This document shows, in pieces, positions 11,240 to 19,921 of a DNA stretch of 64,000 nt (positions are counted from its first letter, which is position 1; each line of letters begins with the position of its first letter). The position numbers and the translations under genes were made by a program. Source of the stretch: JBBIQS01 sp037442205 (GTDB lineage Bacteria > Myxococcota > Myxococcia > Myxococcales > UBA5297); NCBI GenBank assembly GCA_037442205.1, contig JBBIQS010000022.1, positions 1-64,000 of the forward strand, in the 5' to 3' direction. Below the pieces are notes generated by a model. The model worked only from the letters and a program-made list of their open reading frames with translations. It searched no databases and was not told the origin of the DNA.

Positions 11240-14185
11240 ATGACAGCGCGCAACTGGCTCGGAGTTGCTGCAGCCTTTTCGCTCCTGGCGTCTTGTTCCG
11301 ACCCGGCGCCAGCTCCCCTTCCAGACGCGGGCGCTGCCGTGCCGACCTGCGGCGAGCACAGCTACCTCATCTCCGATGGGCGCGGCGGCAAGCGCTGCGA
11401 GTGCAAGTTCGGCTACGAAGGTCCTGATTGCCGCCAATGCGCCGAGGGCTTCAGCGACGTCGACACCCCGGGGCGCTGCTTCTTCGTCACTCCGCCCCCG
11501 GATTGCTCGACGCAGCGGGTGGGCTACTGCGGCTTCGGGTCCTGCGACACCAGCCTCAGTCCCCCGGCCTGCAGATGCTTGCCTGGATCTGCCGGCCCGC
11601 AGTGCGGCGAGTGCGCTCCTGGCTATTACCCATTGGAAAATGAGACCTGCTCGAACTGCGGAGCATCCATCGCCTTCTGCGTCCACGGGACCTGCGATGG
11701 CACCACCGATCCCACCTTGCCGACCTGCCGCTGCCCTGCCGGCTATGAGGGCCCGCGCTGCGACCAGTGCGCCGCCGGCTACCGACCGGAGCCCCTGGAC
11801 GGCACCTGCCGCGACTGCGCCTCGGGACACTTCACCTGCGACGGTCACGGGACCTGCCAGCAGTTGGCGGGGCTTCCCACCTGCTCATGCGAGGCTGGAT
11901 TCGTCGCCGTGGACGGCATCCACTGCGCGCCCATCGCCGGAGCGAGTTGCGCCTCGCCCCTCCCGTTCGATCTGCGTACCGGGCACGTGCGCTCCACGAC
12001 CCTCGGCGGCGCGGTCGGGCCGCTCTCCTCCTGCCGCTCGCTGCGAGATCAGGCGACCGCCGTCCGAATCCTCAAGCTCACGCTTCCGTCTGAGCGACGG
12101 GTGCGGCTCCGCGCCTTGAGCCTCAACGGCATTCAGGAGCTGACCGTCTCGGTGCGCGGCATCTGCAGCTCGGCCTCGAGCGAAATCGGCTGCCTCGCCT
12201 GGGCATCGCTTCACGAGCCACTCGAGCTGACGCTTCCCGCCGGCGACTCCTTCCTCGTCGTCGAGAGCGACAGCGGGCGCGCCAGCGATTTCGAGGTCGC
12301 CGTCGAGGTGATTTGTCCCGCCGCCCAGTTCTTCGCCTGGGATCGGGCGGAGTGCGTCGCCGATCCCTGTGCCGCGAGCCCCTGCGGCGAAGCACACCGC
12401 CACGACTGCCGCGTGGCGCCCGACGGGACCTTCTCCTGCGGCTGCGACGCCGGCTACCAGTCGACCTCGACCACCGGCGCCTGCTCGCCAGTCCCGAATG
12501 CCACCGGCAGCCGCTGCGAGGAGGCGCTCCCGCTCTCCAATCCCTTCTCCAGCTGGCTGACCCTTCCTCCGCAGTCGACCTTCGACTCGGCGGCCTCGTC
12601 GTGCGGGACTCCGTCAGGGTTCAACCGCTATTTCAGCTTCTACCTCCCTCAGCGCAGCCGGGTGCGGGTACACGCCAAGGCGAGCAGCAGGGAATTCTCG
12701 GTCTCGCTCAGGCGCAATTGCTCCGATCCCACCGGCGAGCTCCTCTGCCAGAACGGCGACCCAAGCTCCGCTCCCGCGCTCACCGGAGGAATCCTCGAGG
12801 CCGGCTCCTACGTGGCGATGGTCGACGGACTCAGCGAGTCGGGACAGGCCTCCTTCAAGGCGGACATCTACCCGGACCCCTGCCTCTCGGCGGCCTGCGG
12901 TCCGCAGCAGCACGGCGAGCCCTCCGCGGATTGGTCGAGTTGCCGCTGCGCGTGCCCCGAGGGTCAGCTGGCGCTGGGCGACAGCTGCATCGCCGATCCC
13001 TGCCAGCCCAATCCCTGCTCCGGCGCAACCAGCCGCTGCGTGGCCGACGGACCGGCGGCCTCTCACTGCGCCTGCCCGCTGGGCTTTTCACCCGACGCCG
13101 CCGACCCGACCCGCTGCGCCGCGCCGCCGGCCCTCGCCGATTGGACGGTCATCGTCTACGAGGACCACCACAACAACCTCGGCAACGAGCTTCGCGATGG
13201 CCCGGGATTGCTGTCGCCGGCAGTGAGCACGCAGCCGGGATTGAACGTCGTCTGGCTGTGGGGGGCGCTGGAGAATTCGTCCAAACTGATCCACGTCGGC
13301 GGCGGCGCCTCGTCCGAGGTGCTCGCTGACTGGGGGCAGCCGGACCTGGGCGACTGGCGCACGCTGCGCGATTTCGGGCTCTACGCGGTTCGCGCCTATC
13401 CGGCGCGCCGCTACGCCCTGGTGATCCACGACCACGGCGGCGGGCTCGGCTTCGCCTGGGACGACGGCGCCGGGGGCAGCTTCATCTCCATCCCCAGAGG
13501 CGACTACGCACGGGCGCTGCAGGCGATCATCCGCGAGACCGGCCAGTTGCTCGAGGTGGTGGACTTCGAGACCTGTCTGCTGGCGACCTGGGAGGTGGCC
13601 GAGGCGACGCAGCCCTATGCGCGGTCGCTGATTGCTTCGCCGGAAATTGCCTTTGGCAATGGCGCGGGAATTCTCGCCGGCCTGATTGCCCAGCGCCCCG
13701 CGGCCTCGATGTCCGAGCTGGGCCATACCTTCGTTGACGGCTACGCCAGCAGCACGATGGATGTCCGATCCTGGATCGATCTCTCCGCAGTTTCCGAGGT
13801 GACGGCGGCCCTGTCGGCGATGGCCGACGCGCTGCGCGCCCGGCTTGATCTCTGTCCGGCGTACGACGCGCTCGCGAGCGGATGCCGGATCTACTTCGGA
13901 GGCGAGGCGGACCTTGGAGGCTTCGCCCAGCGAGTCGCACAATCGGCGCAGATGCCCGCCGACGGGCGCAATGCCGCCGACCTGCTCTTCGCGCGGCTCA
14001 CCTCGATGGTCTACGTGCAGCCGGCAGCGAGCGCCGGCCTCTCGATCTACCTTCCGCAGCTGAGCCTGGCGGCGGGGACGCCGGGCGCCGCGCGCGCGCT
14101 CGACAGCACCTATCTGGAGCCGGGGGCGGTCTGGACAGCGGACTCGACCTGGGACGAATTCCTGACCGAGTGCCGGCAGCGATGA
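11240..14185 (+). CDS. EGF-like repeat lipoprotein with C-terminal clostripain (C11) peptidase-like domain
   Basis: A 981-aa lipoprotein. I start at the ATG at 11240 (GAGGGG just upstream) rather than the TTG at 11228. The lipobox LLASC gives Cys18. Residues about 35-240 are laminin/EGF-like Cys repeats (for example CKFGYEGPDCRQCAEGF), followed by two beta-sandwich-like regions separated by EGF-like modules up to about 630. From LADWTVIVYEDHHNNL the rest resembles clostripain-family cysteine peptidases: the His motif is VIHDHGGG (His732) and the Cys motif is VVDFETCLLA (Cys779). In that family the His-Cys dyad cleaves after Arg or Lys. Surface proteolysis is inferred. Right after the TGA stop the same frame stays open for 54 more codons (next entry). 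Confidence 0.85.
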   Translation: MTARNWLGVAAAFSLLASCSDPAPAPLPDAGAAVPTCGEHSYLISDGRGGKRCECKFGYEGPDCRQCAEGFSDVDTPGRCFFVTPPPDCSTQRVGYCGFGSCDTSLSPPACRCLPGSAGPQCGECAPGYYPLENETCSNCGASIAFCVHGTCDGTTDPTLPTCRCPAGYEGPRCDQCAAGYRPEPLDGTCRDCASGHFTCDGHGTCQQLAGLPTCSCEAGFVAVDGIHCAPIAGASCASPLPFDLRTGHVRSTTLGGAVGPLSSCRSLRDQATAVRILKLTLPSERRVRLRALSLNGIQELTVSVRGICSSASSEIGCLAWASLHEPLELTLPAGDSFLVVESDSGRASDFEVAVEVICPAAQFFAWDRAECVADPCAASPCGEAHRHDCRVAPDGTFSCGCDAGYQSTSTTGACSPVPNATGSRCEEALPLSNPFSSWLTLPPQSTFDSAASSCGTPSGFNRYFSFYLPQRSRVRVHAKASSREFSVSLRRNCSDPTGELLCQNGDPSSAPALTGGILEAGSYVAMVDGLSESGQASFKADIYPDPCLSAACGPQQHGEPSADWSSCRCACPEGQLALGDSCIADPCQPNPCSGATSRCVADGPAASHCACPLGFSPDAADPTRCAAPPALADWTVIVYEDHHNNLGNELRDGPGLLSPAVSTQPGLNVVWLWGALENSSKLIHVGGGASSEVLADWGQPDLGDWRTLRDFGLYAVRAYPARRYALVIHDHGGGLGFAWDDGAGGSFISIPRGDYARALQAIIRETGQLLEVVDFETCLLATWEVAEATQPYARSLIASPEIAFGNGAGILAGLIAQRPAASMSELGHTFVDGYASSTMDVRSWIDLSAVSEVTAALSAMADALRARLDLCPAYDALASGCRIYFGGEADLGGFAQRVAQSAQMPADGRNAADLLFARLTSMVYVQPAASAGLSIYLPQLSLAAGTPGAARALDSTYLEPGAVWTADSTWDEFLTECRQR

Positions 14186-14350
14186 GTCGAAGAGGGCGCG
14201 GCCAGTTTGCTCGAGGTCGTGCCACCCGCGGTGCATTGGAAGCAGGAGGTCGAGTCGGTCGATGGAGGGCTGGGCTCCGCTCTGGTGCGGCTGGCAAACG
14301 AGTTCGACTACAAGAGCATCCTGGCACCGCTCGCTGAGGCGAGGAGATGA
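14186..14350 (+). pseudogene. Coding-like remnant in frame after the peptidase stop codon
   Basis: The frame of the preceding gene stays open for 54 codons past its TGA. The translation includes LLEVVPPAVHWKQEVESV and ends LVRLANEFDYKSILAPLAEA before TGA. The final part resembles the short C-terminal tails of some hybrid signalling proteins (an acidic FDYxxLL pattern), so this may be the 3' remnant of a lost gene. There is no ATG; TTG or GTG codons are available but have no clear ribosome-binding site. Stop-codon readthrough is possible but unsupported. Confidence 0.3.
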
Positions 14351-14366
14351 GAGCGGTCGTCGCGTC

Positions 14367-14864
14367 TCACCGGTCTTGTTCCTCGGCGGGTTTGCGCTTT
14401 GGGGCTTCCTCGGGAATCAACTTGCCGGCCAGCCACCAGCTGCCGAGGCCGATGAGCACTACGCCCAGTAATCCTGCCCACAAAAGTGCCGGAGACCTTG
14501 GGCGCGGACCAAGAAGCTTCATGAACACGGCCAGGCTGGGCAGTGCCAGGATGCTCCGGAGTGCGCGGCGGTAGCCGAAACGCCTGAGCTTGGCATTGTG
14601 TTGCTCAGCCGCTTCGTCATCGATCGAGGCCCGACGAAGCTTCTCCGCCGCGACGGCCTGTGCCCGCTCCTGGGGAGGGAGGGCAAGGAATCGTTCCAGG
14701 CGGCGAACTGCCCAAATGTCGTTGTAGACCACCTGCTCCTGGAGAATTTGCGCACGGAGCCATTTCTCATCGGCGTCCGATTGTGCGGCGGAGGGCGAGG
14801 GCGCCGGCTGCGCGATTGTCCTCCCCTCGGCCTCGCCCGGGGCCGAGGACTCGTGTTTGTTCAT
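14367..14864 (-). CDS. Membrane protein with DEKWLRAQIL domain, paralog of the gene at 17310
   Basis: A 165-aa protein. I place the start at the ATG at 14864, preceded by a GAGAGGG sequence, rather than at 14939. After a polar N-terminus the core reads DEKWLRAQILQEQVVYNDIW and RRLERFLALPPQERAQAVAA, then EKLRRASIDDEAAEQHN. The C-terminus has two hydrophobic segments (about SILALPSLAVFMKLL and ALLWAGLLGVVLIGLGSWWL) and a charged tail. The same core occurs in the gene at 17310-17732. The family is unknown to me. The tandem paralogs flank two hydrolases and a PH-like membrane protein. Confidence 0.75.
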   Translation of the reverse strand: MNKHESSAPGEAEGRTIAQPAPSPSAAQSDADEKWLRAQILQEQVVYNDIWAVRRLERFLALPPQERAQAVAAEKLRRASIDDEAAEQHNAKLRRFGYRRALRSILALPSLAVFMKLLGPRPRSPALLWAGLLGVVLIGLGSWWLAGKLIPEEAPKRKPAEEQDR

Positions 14865-15052
14865 GAGGTTGCCCTCTCCCATGTCTCTGCTTCGCCACTC
14901 GCATAGCAGGATCGAGGAGCGGCGACTATGGGACGACAACTGCCGCGATGCGGCCAGAGCGGCAGCCGTCGGGCATCAGGAGGTGTATGGACGGGAACCT
15001 CCTCTTGCCGGCACCCGGTTCGGCCTGGCGTCGATTCCCACCGTCTCGTCGC

Positions 15053-15206
15053 CTATCCTCCCCATGTCGCTTCGGACGAGCGCACCAGGAGGGCGGCAGT
15101 ACTCCGGACGGCCAATTCCTCACGTGACACTCGACCAGTAGGGCCCTTGAGCAGCCCGGCGATCGCCTCGGCGGTCGGCAGGCGCTCAATAGCTCCCGAC
15201 GGCCAT
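15053..15206 (-). pseudogene. Possible gene remnant in the 14865-15247 spacer
   Basis: This is the only coding-like stretch in a 383-bp spacer. A frame with protein-like composition (RLPTAEAIAGLLKGP, then RVSREELAVRSTAALL) ends at a TAG whose low coordinate is 15053. The only nearby ATG (15206) begins a frame that stops after five codons; the coding-like frame could begin only at an ATT. This looks like a decayed small gene or a chance frame. No family is recognised. Confidence 0.25.
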
Positions 15207-15247
15207 GAAGGCGGCGCGTGCGCATCATCGTCGGGAGGAGCGCGCGC

Positions 15248-15859
15248 ATGAAACGGTCAGGCATCGAAGAACTGGCGCCGGGGGTGTACCGCTGGCACAT
15301 CCTGGACGACCGGATCGGAGGCATCGACAGCGAGTCGTACGCCGTGGTGCGCAACGGCCGGGTCGTGCTGATCGATCCGCACCGGATGGCGGCCTCCAAG
15401 CTGCGTTCGCTCGGCGAGATCGAGGCGATCATCCTGACGATCCAGTCGCACCAGTTCGCGTCGTGGCACCTGCGCGAGCAGCTCGGAGTGCCGGTGTGGG
15501 CTCCGCGCGGCGCGGTGGGGCTCAAGGAGAAGCCGGACCGCTTCTACGACGAGGGCGAGGTGCTGCCGGGCGGGCTGCGCGCGATGCACGCCCCGGGGCC
15601 CTGCGACGGCTCGTTCGTGCTCTACACCGAGGGGCGGCGGCCGATCGCCTTCTTCGGAGACGTCGCGACGCGCGACGACGACGGCCGCCTCGGCTACCCC
15701 GACGCGATGTACCAGGACAATCCCGAGCTGGCCCCGAAGAGCATCGCCCGGTTCGCGCGGAAGGTGCCGGTGTCGATCGCCTGCTTCGGTCACGGCGAGC
15801 CGATGTTCCGCAACACCCGGCGCGCGCTCGAGGCGCTGTCGCATCGCTCGCCGCCGTAG
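15248..15859 (+). CDS. Degenerate MBL-fold hydrolase
   Basis: A 203-aa protein starting at the ATG at 15248, with GGGAGGAG upstream (the frame opens 30 bp earlier). It has the metallo-beta-lactamase-fold layout: GVYRWHILDDRIGG, VLIDPHRM, APGPCDGSFVLYT, FFGDVATR and ACFGHGEP. The usual metal motif HxHxDH after the third strand reads LTIQSHQFASWH, so most ligands of that site are missing, and the usual TPGHTPGS His is a Cys. The late Asp and His positions remain. It may bind metal differently or not be a metalloenzyme. It stands between the paralogous membrane-protein genes. Confidence 0.8.
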   Translation: MKRSGIEELAPGVYRWHILDDRIGGIDSESYAVVRNGRVVLIDPHRMAASKLRSLGEIEAIILTIQSHQFASWHLREQLGVPVWAPRGAVGLKEKPDRFYDEGEVLPGGLRAMHAPGPCDGSFVLYTEGRRPIAFFGDVATRDDDGRLGYPDAMYQDNPELAPKSIARFARKVPVSIACFGHGEPMFRNTRRALEALSHRSPP

Positions 15860-15874
15860 CCAGTGGAGACTGGA

Positions 15875-16726
15875 CTACGCCCGCACGAACCCGGCGATGG
15901 CCTCGGCCACCGGCTCCGGCCTCTCCAGCCAGGAGAAATGCGGGTTCGAATGCTTGCCCGCGGTCGGCGCCGCGACGCGCGAGCGCGTGACGCGGGCCCT
16001 CGGGAGCTTGCTCAGCAGGTGCTCGGTGGCGGTGCTCGGGGCGAAGGCGTCGCCCTCGACGTTGATCGCCAGCACCGGATTGGCCGCCGCAGCCAGCTTC
16101 TCCTCGCGGTGCTCGGCGCCGGCGCGCAGCGTCCCGGTGCGCCCCTGCTCGGCCCAGTCGAGGATGACCGTGCGCGCCTGCCGGCCGCCGAAGCCCAGCC
16201 GGTGGCCCGGGAAGTAGCCGAGCGAGGCGGCGATCAGCGCCGCCAGCTGCGTGCCGGCGAGGATCCCCGCCCGCTGCAGGCCCGGATAGCCTCCGTAGTA
16301 GACCGTCCCGGCGGCGACGATGAACAGCGCGCTGTCCGGGTTGCCGGCGATCGCCAGCTGCAGCGTCGCCAGCTGCGCCCCCAGCGAGTGGCCGCCCAGG
16401 TGGAGCCGCTTCGGCGCCAGCTCCTCGACCAGCCGCTCGCGGTAGAGGCTGAAGTCGGAGAAGAGATCGGCATAGCCGAAGTCGAGCCCGCGCCGGGCGC
16501 GCAGGCTGCTGCTGCCGATGCCCCGCCACTCGCCGACCAGCACCGCCCATCCCCGCTCGGCCAGCAGCGCGCCCAGGGCGTCGTAGTTGCGCGCCGAGGT
16601 CCCCATCGCCGGCATGAAGAGCAGGCCGTGGTCAGCCCCTCGCTCGCCATGGGCCCGCGCCTGGGCGGTCGAGCCGTCGGCCAAGCGGACGTCAATGATG
16701 CTGGGAGATCGGGCGCTGACGGACAT
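15875..16726 (-). CDS. Alpha/beta hydrolase (serine esterase-like)
   Basis: A 283-aa protein. The start at 16726 is supported by GAGGAAG; the longer frame to 16912 is not needed. The fold is shown by GLLFMPAMGTSARNYD, VLVGEWRGIGSS and the nucleophile elbow LGGHSLGAQLA (Ser in GHSLG). The acid is likely in INVEGDAFAP and the catalytic His in AGKHSNPHFSW. It resembles COG4757-type predicted hydrolases. The substrate is unknown. The gene faces the MBL-fold gene, with 15 bp between the stops. Confidence 0.85.
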   Translation of the reverse strand: MSVSARSPSIIDVRLADGSTAQARAHGERGADHGLLFMPAMGTSARNYDALGALLAERGWAVLVGEWRGIGSSSLRARRGLDFGYADLFSDFSLYRERLVEELAPKRLHLGGHSLGAQLATLQLAIAGNPDSALFIVAAGTVYYGGYPGLQRAGILAGTQLAALIAASLGYFPGHRLGFGGRQARTVILDWAEQGRTGTLRAGAEHREEKLAAAANPVLAINVEGDAFAPSTATEHLLSKLPRARVTRSRVAAPTAGKHSNPHFSWLERPEPVAEAIAGFVRA

Positions 16727-16806
16727 GGCGCTTCCTCGGGAGGTATCGTACCTGATTGTTGACCGAGCTCGGCCTCGAGACGACCGAGGCATGCCGTGGA
16801 GGGGAC

Positions 16807-17265
16807 GTGACGAAGATTTCAGAAAACCTGTTCTTGTTGAAGAAGGTGTTCCCTCTCTTCTGGTTCGGCTTCTTGAGCTTGTTTCTGGCGGCGGCCCTCG
16901 TCGGCAAGGCATATCTCCAGACGCCGGTCTTCGTTCTCGCGCCTCTGCTGATGGCCGGCTTCGGCTACGTCGTGATGCGGAAAATCGTCTGGGACCTCGC
17001 GGATGAGGTCTACGACGCCGGCGACCACCTCCTGGTCAAGAAGGACGACATCGAGGAGCGTATTCCCTTGTCGAACATCGTGAACGTGAGCGTGGTGATG
17101 CTCATGAACCCGCCGCGAATTACGCTGCTGCTCAATGCTCCCAGCAGGTTCGGCAGGGAAATCGCGTTCAGCCCGAAGCGCGGACTGACGCTCAATCCCT
17201 TCGCTCGAAACGCGGTGGCGGACGACCTCATCCTCCGAGTCGATCGCGCGAGGAGAGGCGGGTGA
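16807..17265 (+). CDS. Two-TM membrane protein with PH-like domain
   Basis: A 152-aa protein. I choose GTG at 16807, preceded by GTGGAGGGG; the frame extends 51 bp upstream without a better site. Two hydrophobic segments (about FPLFWFGFLSLFLAAALVG and TPVFVLAPLLMAGFGYVVM) are followed by a soluble beta-rich part (EVYDAGDHLLVKKDDIEERI, then NIVNVSVVM), like bacterial PH-domain membrane proteins. No catalytic residues are seen. It diverges from the alpha/beta hydrolase with about 80 bp between the starts. Confidence 0.7.
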   Translation: MTKISENLFLLKKVFPLFWFGFLSLFLAAALVGKAYLQTPVFVLAPLLMAGFGYVVMRKIVWDLADEVYDAGDHLLVKKDDIEERIPLSNIVNVSVVMLMNPPRITLLLNAPSRFGREIAFSPKRGLTLNPFARNAVADDLILRVDRARRGG

Positions 17266-17309
17266 CCGGCTCGCCCGCTAATCGAGAGCGGGACCGGGGC
17301 GGTCGGGTG

Positions 17310-17732
17310 CTAAGTCTCCTTGGGAAAGACCTTTCCCGACAGCCACCAGACGAACAGCCAGATAATGCCGCGAGTGATCATGCTCGCCACTCCCATCGCG
17401 AGAGACACTCGGGGGCGGCCAGTGGGCGGGAAGAAGAAGCCGATGGGGAAGAGGCACCCTATCGAAAGCCCCAGCATCAACAGCCGATAGAAGGAGCGCC
17501 GCGCGTTCACGTTGTGTTTCTCGACCGCGACATCGTCGATCCCGGTGCGCCGTAGCTTCTCCGCTGCGACTGACCGCGAGCGCTCCTCTGGGGGGAGCGC
17601 CAGCATGGCCTCCAGGCGACGCACGGCCCAGATGTCCTCGTACCTCACCTGTATTTCGAGGATCTGCGCTCGAAGCCATTTCTCGTCGGCCTCGAATTGC
17701 GAAGAGGGTGCCGCGGGTTCCTGCTGGCTCAT
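17310..17732 (-). CDS. Membrane protein with DEKWLRAQIL domain, paralog of the gene at 14367
   Basis: A 140-aa protein. The ATG at 17732 follows AGGGAGACAAGGG; the frame extends further to 17816. The core matches the gene at 14367: DEKWLRAQILEIQVRYEDIW, RRLEAMLALPPEER and EKLRRTGIDD. Two hydrophobic C-terminal segments (about LLMLGLSIGCLFPIGFFF and GIIWLFVWWLSGKVF) differ in sequence from the paralog, so the soluble core is more conserved than the membrane part. Function unknown. Confidence 0.75.
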   Translation of the reverse strand: MSQQEPAAPSSQFEADEKWLRAQILEIQVRYEDIWAVRRLEAMLALPPEERSRSVAAEKLRRTGIDDVAVEKHNVNARRSFYRLLMLGLSIGCLFPIGFFFPPTGRPRVSLAMGVASMITRGIIWLFVWWLSGKVFPKET

Positions 17733-17909
17733 CCCTTGTCTCCCTGGTCGCCGGTGGAACGCTGCCTCCCTAGCAGCCTGCCTGCTGGGCGTCACGCTCT
17801 TTCGGCCGGCGGACACCGCGCGCCGCTCGAGCGCGGCCGGGCGATCGCCCAGCAGCCGTCGATCCCGGTTGAGCCCGCCCCCCGGCCGCCGCTATCGTGG
17901 GCTCCTTCC

Positions 17910-18524
17910 ATGCCCGTGCTCGCCGCCCTCCAGGTCGTCCTGCTGCTGGCCTATCCGGTGCTGGTCTTCTTCGGCCTGTCGCACCTGAGCCCGCGCGCCA
18001 TCGGGCTGCTGGTGATCGTGCTGCTCCTGCCGGGCGTGGTGCGCACCTGGCGCGAGAAGCCGGCCGAGCTCAAGAGCACCCTGGGCGTGCCGGCGGCCAT
18101 CGCGGCGCTGATGGTGCTGGCGATGATCTTCGACGACCCGCGCTTCGTGCTGGTCTACCCGGCGCTGGTCAACGCGGCGCTGCTCCTCCAGTTCGGCCTC
18201 TCCCTGCGTTCCCGCCCGATGATCGAGCGCTTCGCCCGCCTCCAGGTAGACGACCTGAGCGAGCGCGAGATCGCCTACTGCCGGGCGGTGACCTGGTTCT
18301 GGTGCGGCTTCTTCGTGGTCAACGGCGGGGTATGCGCCGGCATGGCCCTGTGGGCGCCGCGCAGCTGGTGGGCGCTCTACACCGGCTTGCTGAGCTACCT
18401 GCTGCTCGGGCTCTTGATGGCCAGCGAATTCACCCTGCGCAAGTACCTCTTCCGCCGGCCCGCCAAGAACAGGCTCGATCGCCTGTTCGCCCTGGTCTTC
18501 CCGCCCGAATCCGCCCCGCGCTAG
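17910..18524 (+). CDS. COG4648-like multi-pass membrane protein
   Basis: A 204-aa protein with about five or six transmembrane segments (for example LQVVLLLAYPVLVFFGL and IGLLVIVLLLPGVV). It matches my memory of the COG4648 family through the conserved FDDPRFVLVYPALVN and SRPMIERFARL segments and the CRAVTWFWCGFFVVNG motif. COG4648 genes are typical members of aryl-polyene and related fatty-acid-like clusters, next to acyl carrier proteins and acyl-ACP ligases; such genes lie 3.5-6 kb downstream here. The molecular role is not known. The start is the ATG at 17910; no strong ribosome-binding site is visible. Confidence 0.8.
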   Translation: MPVLAALQVVLLLAYPVLVFFGLSHLSPRAIGLLVIVLLLPGVVRTWREKPAELKSTLGVPAAIAALMVLAMIFDDPRFVLVYPALVNAALLLQFGLSLRSRPMIERFARLQVDDLSEREIAYCRAVTWFWCGFFVVNGGVCAGMALWAPRSWWALYTGLLSYLLLGLLMASEFTLRKYLFRRPAKNRLDRLFALVFPPESAPR

Positions 18525-18567
18525 CTCGGCAAACTCCCCGCCGCCCCTCTCTTGCTCCTCCCCCTGG

Positions 18568-18600
18568 CGGGCGTAGCTGCCCGTGCTCGCTCCTTTTTTT
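18568..18600 (+). terminator. Possible weak terminator after the COG4648 gene
   Basis: A short hairpin (CGGGC, loop GTAGCT, GCCCG) lies 44 bp after the stop, followed by a run of seven T residues. The T run is 10 nt from the stem, farther than in a standard intrinsic terminator, so confidence is low. Confidence 0.25.
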
Positions 18601-18652
18601 CGGGAAGGGGAGATTGCGGGGGAGGGGGCGGACTTGGGTAAAAAGCCACACT

Positions 18653-19921
18653 ATGAAAATTCGCCTGATCTACCCCAAGTGGCCGAAGCTCTCGCACCAG
18701 ACCGAGTTCCACCTGCCGCCGCACGGGCCGGTGGTCTTCGCCGCCTGCGTGCCGCCGGAGCACGACCTCAAGTTCACCGACGAGAACCTGACCCCGGTCA
18801 ACTTCGACGAGGACGTGGACCTGGTCTGCATCTCGATGATGCTCACCAGCCAGGCGCCGCGCGGCTGGGAGATCGGCGACGAGTTCCGCGCCCGGGGCAA
18901 GAAGGTGATCTTCGGCGGCATCTCCACCGCCCTGCACCCGGACGAGACCGCCAAGCACGCCGACTCGGTCTTCCTGGGCGAGGCCGAGGGCCGCTTCGAG
19001 CAGGTGTTGAAGGACCTGGAGGCCGGCCAGCTCAAGAAGCGCTACGACTACCTCGACAGCCCGGCCTCGGTGGAGCTGGTGGGCACCGCCCGCCGCGACA
19101 TCCTCGACCGCTCGCTCTACAACTACCGCGGCACCCAGATGCTGGACCTGGTCCACGCCAGCCGCGGCTGCCGCTTCAACTGCTACCCGTGCTGCGTGCG
19201 CTACCTGGGCGGCCGCAACTTCCGCCCCCGGCCGATCGACAAGGTGGTGGCCGAGGTCGAGTCGATCCCCAACAACCGCCTGTTCTTCGTCGACAACTCG
19301 ATGGCCCAGAACAAGCAGTGGGAGATCGACCTGTTCAACGCGCTGGCGCCCCTGAAGCGCAGCATCGTCAGCCACCCGATCCAGGACGACCCCGACGTGC
19401 TGGCGGCGGCGGCCAAGGCCGGGGCCTGGTACGTCTACCAGGCGGTGTTCGACACCAGCGACTACATCAAGGAGCGCATCAAGCGCTACCACGACCACGG
19501 CATCAAGGTGGAGGGGACGATCCTCCTCGGCCTCGACGAGCACACCGAGGACGACATCAAGCGGCTGGTCGAGTTCCTGATGAAGATCGAGCTCGACCTG
19601 GCGGAGTTCACCGTGCTGGTGCCCTTCCCCGGGACCCGCACCTGGAACGAGTTCGAGTCCAGCGGGCGCATCCTGCACAAGGACTGGCGCAAGTTCACCG
19701 CCGACGAGGTGGTGATCAAGCCCAAGCACATGAGCCCGGACCGGCTGCAGGAGCTCTACCACTGGGCGTGGGACACCTTCTATCACGACGAGCCGCAGGT
19801 CCTTAAGATGGGCCGGGTCTTCAAGCACGCCGTGCGCCGCGAGGAGAAGCTGGGGATCAAGAACCGCTTCGCCGCCCAGAACAAGCCGCCCGAGGCGCCG
19901 ATCTTCGGCCGGACCGCGTAG
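18653..19921 (+). CDS. B12-binding-type radical SAM protein
   Basis: A 422-aa protein starting at the ATG at 18653. The N-terminal about 150 aa resemble a cobalamin-binding fold (LVCISMMLTSQAPRGWEI, then KVIFGGISTALHPDE), although a classical DxHxxG motif is not seen. The radical SAM domain has the 4Fe-4S motif C173-x3-C177-x2-C180 in SRGCRFNCYPC. Downstream come VEGTILLGLDEHTEDD and LVPFPGTRTW. Related proteins include BchE-like and hopanoid-modifying enzymes. The substrate cannot be assigned; a lipid or pigment is suggested only by the neighbouring acyl-lipid genes. Confidence 0.85.
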   Translation: MKIRLIYPKWPKLSHQTEFHLPPHGPVVFAACVPPEHDLKFTDENLTPVNFDEDVDLVCISMMLTSQAPRGWEIGDEFRARGKKVIFGGISTALHPDETAKHADSVFLGEAEGRFEQVLKDLEAGQLKKRYDYLDSPASVELVGTARRDILDRSLYNYRGTQMLDLVHASRGCRFNCYPCCVRYLGGRNFRPRPIDKVVAEVESIPNNRLFFVDNSMAQNKQWEIDLFNALAPLKRSIVSHPIQDDPDVLAAAAKAGAWYVYQAVFDTSDYIKERIKRYHDHGIKVEGTILLGLDEHTEDDIKRLVEFLMKIELDLAEFTVLVPFPGTRTWNEFESSGRILHKDWRKFTADEVVIKPKHMSPDRLQELYHWAWDTFYHDEPQVLKMGRVFKHAVRREEKLGIKNRFAAQNKPPEAPIFGRTA

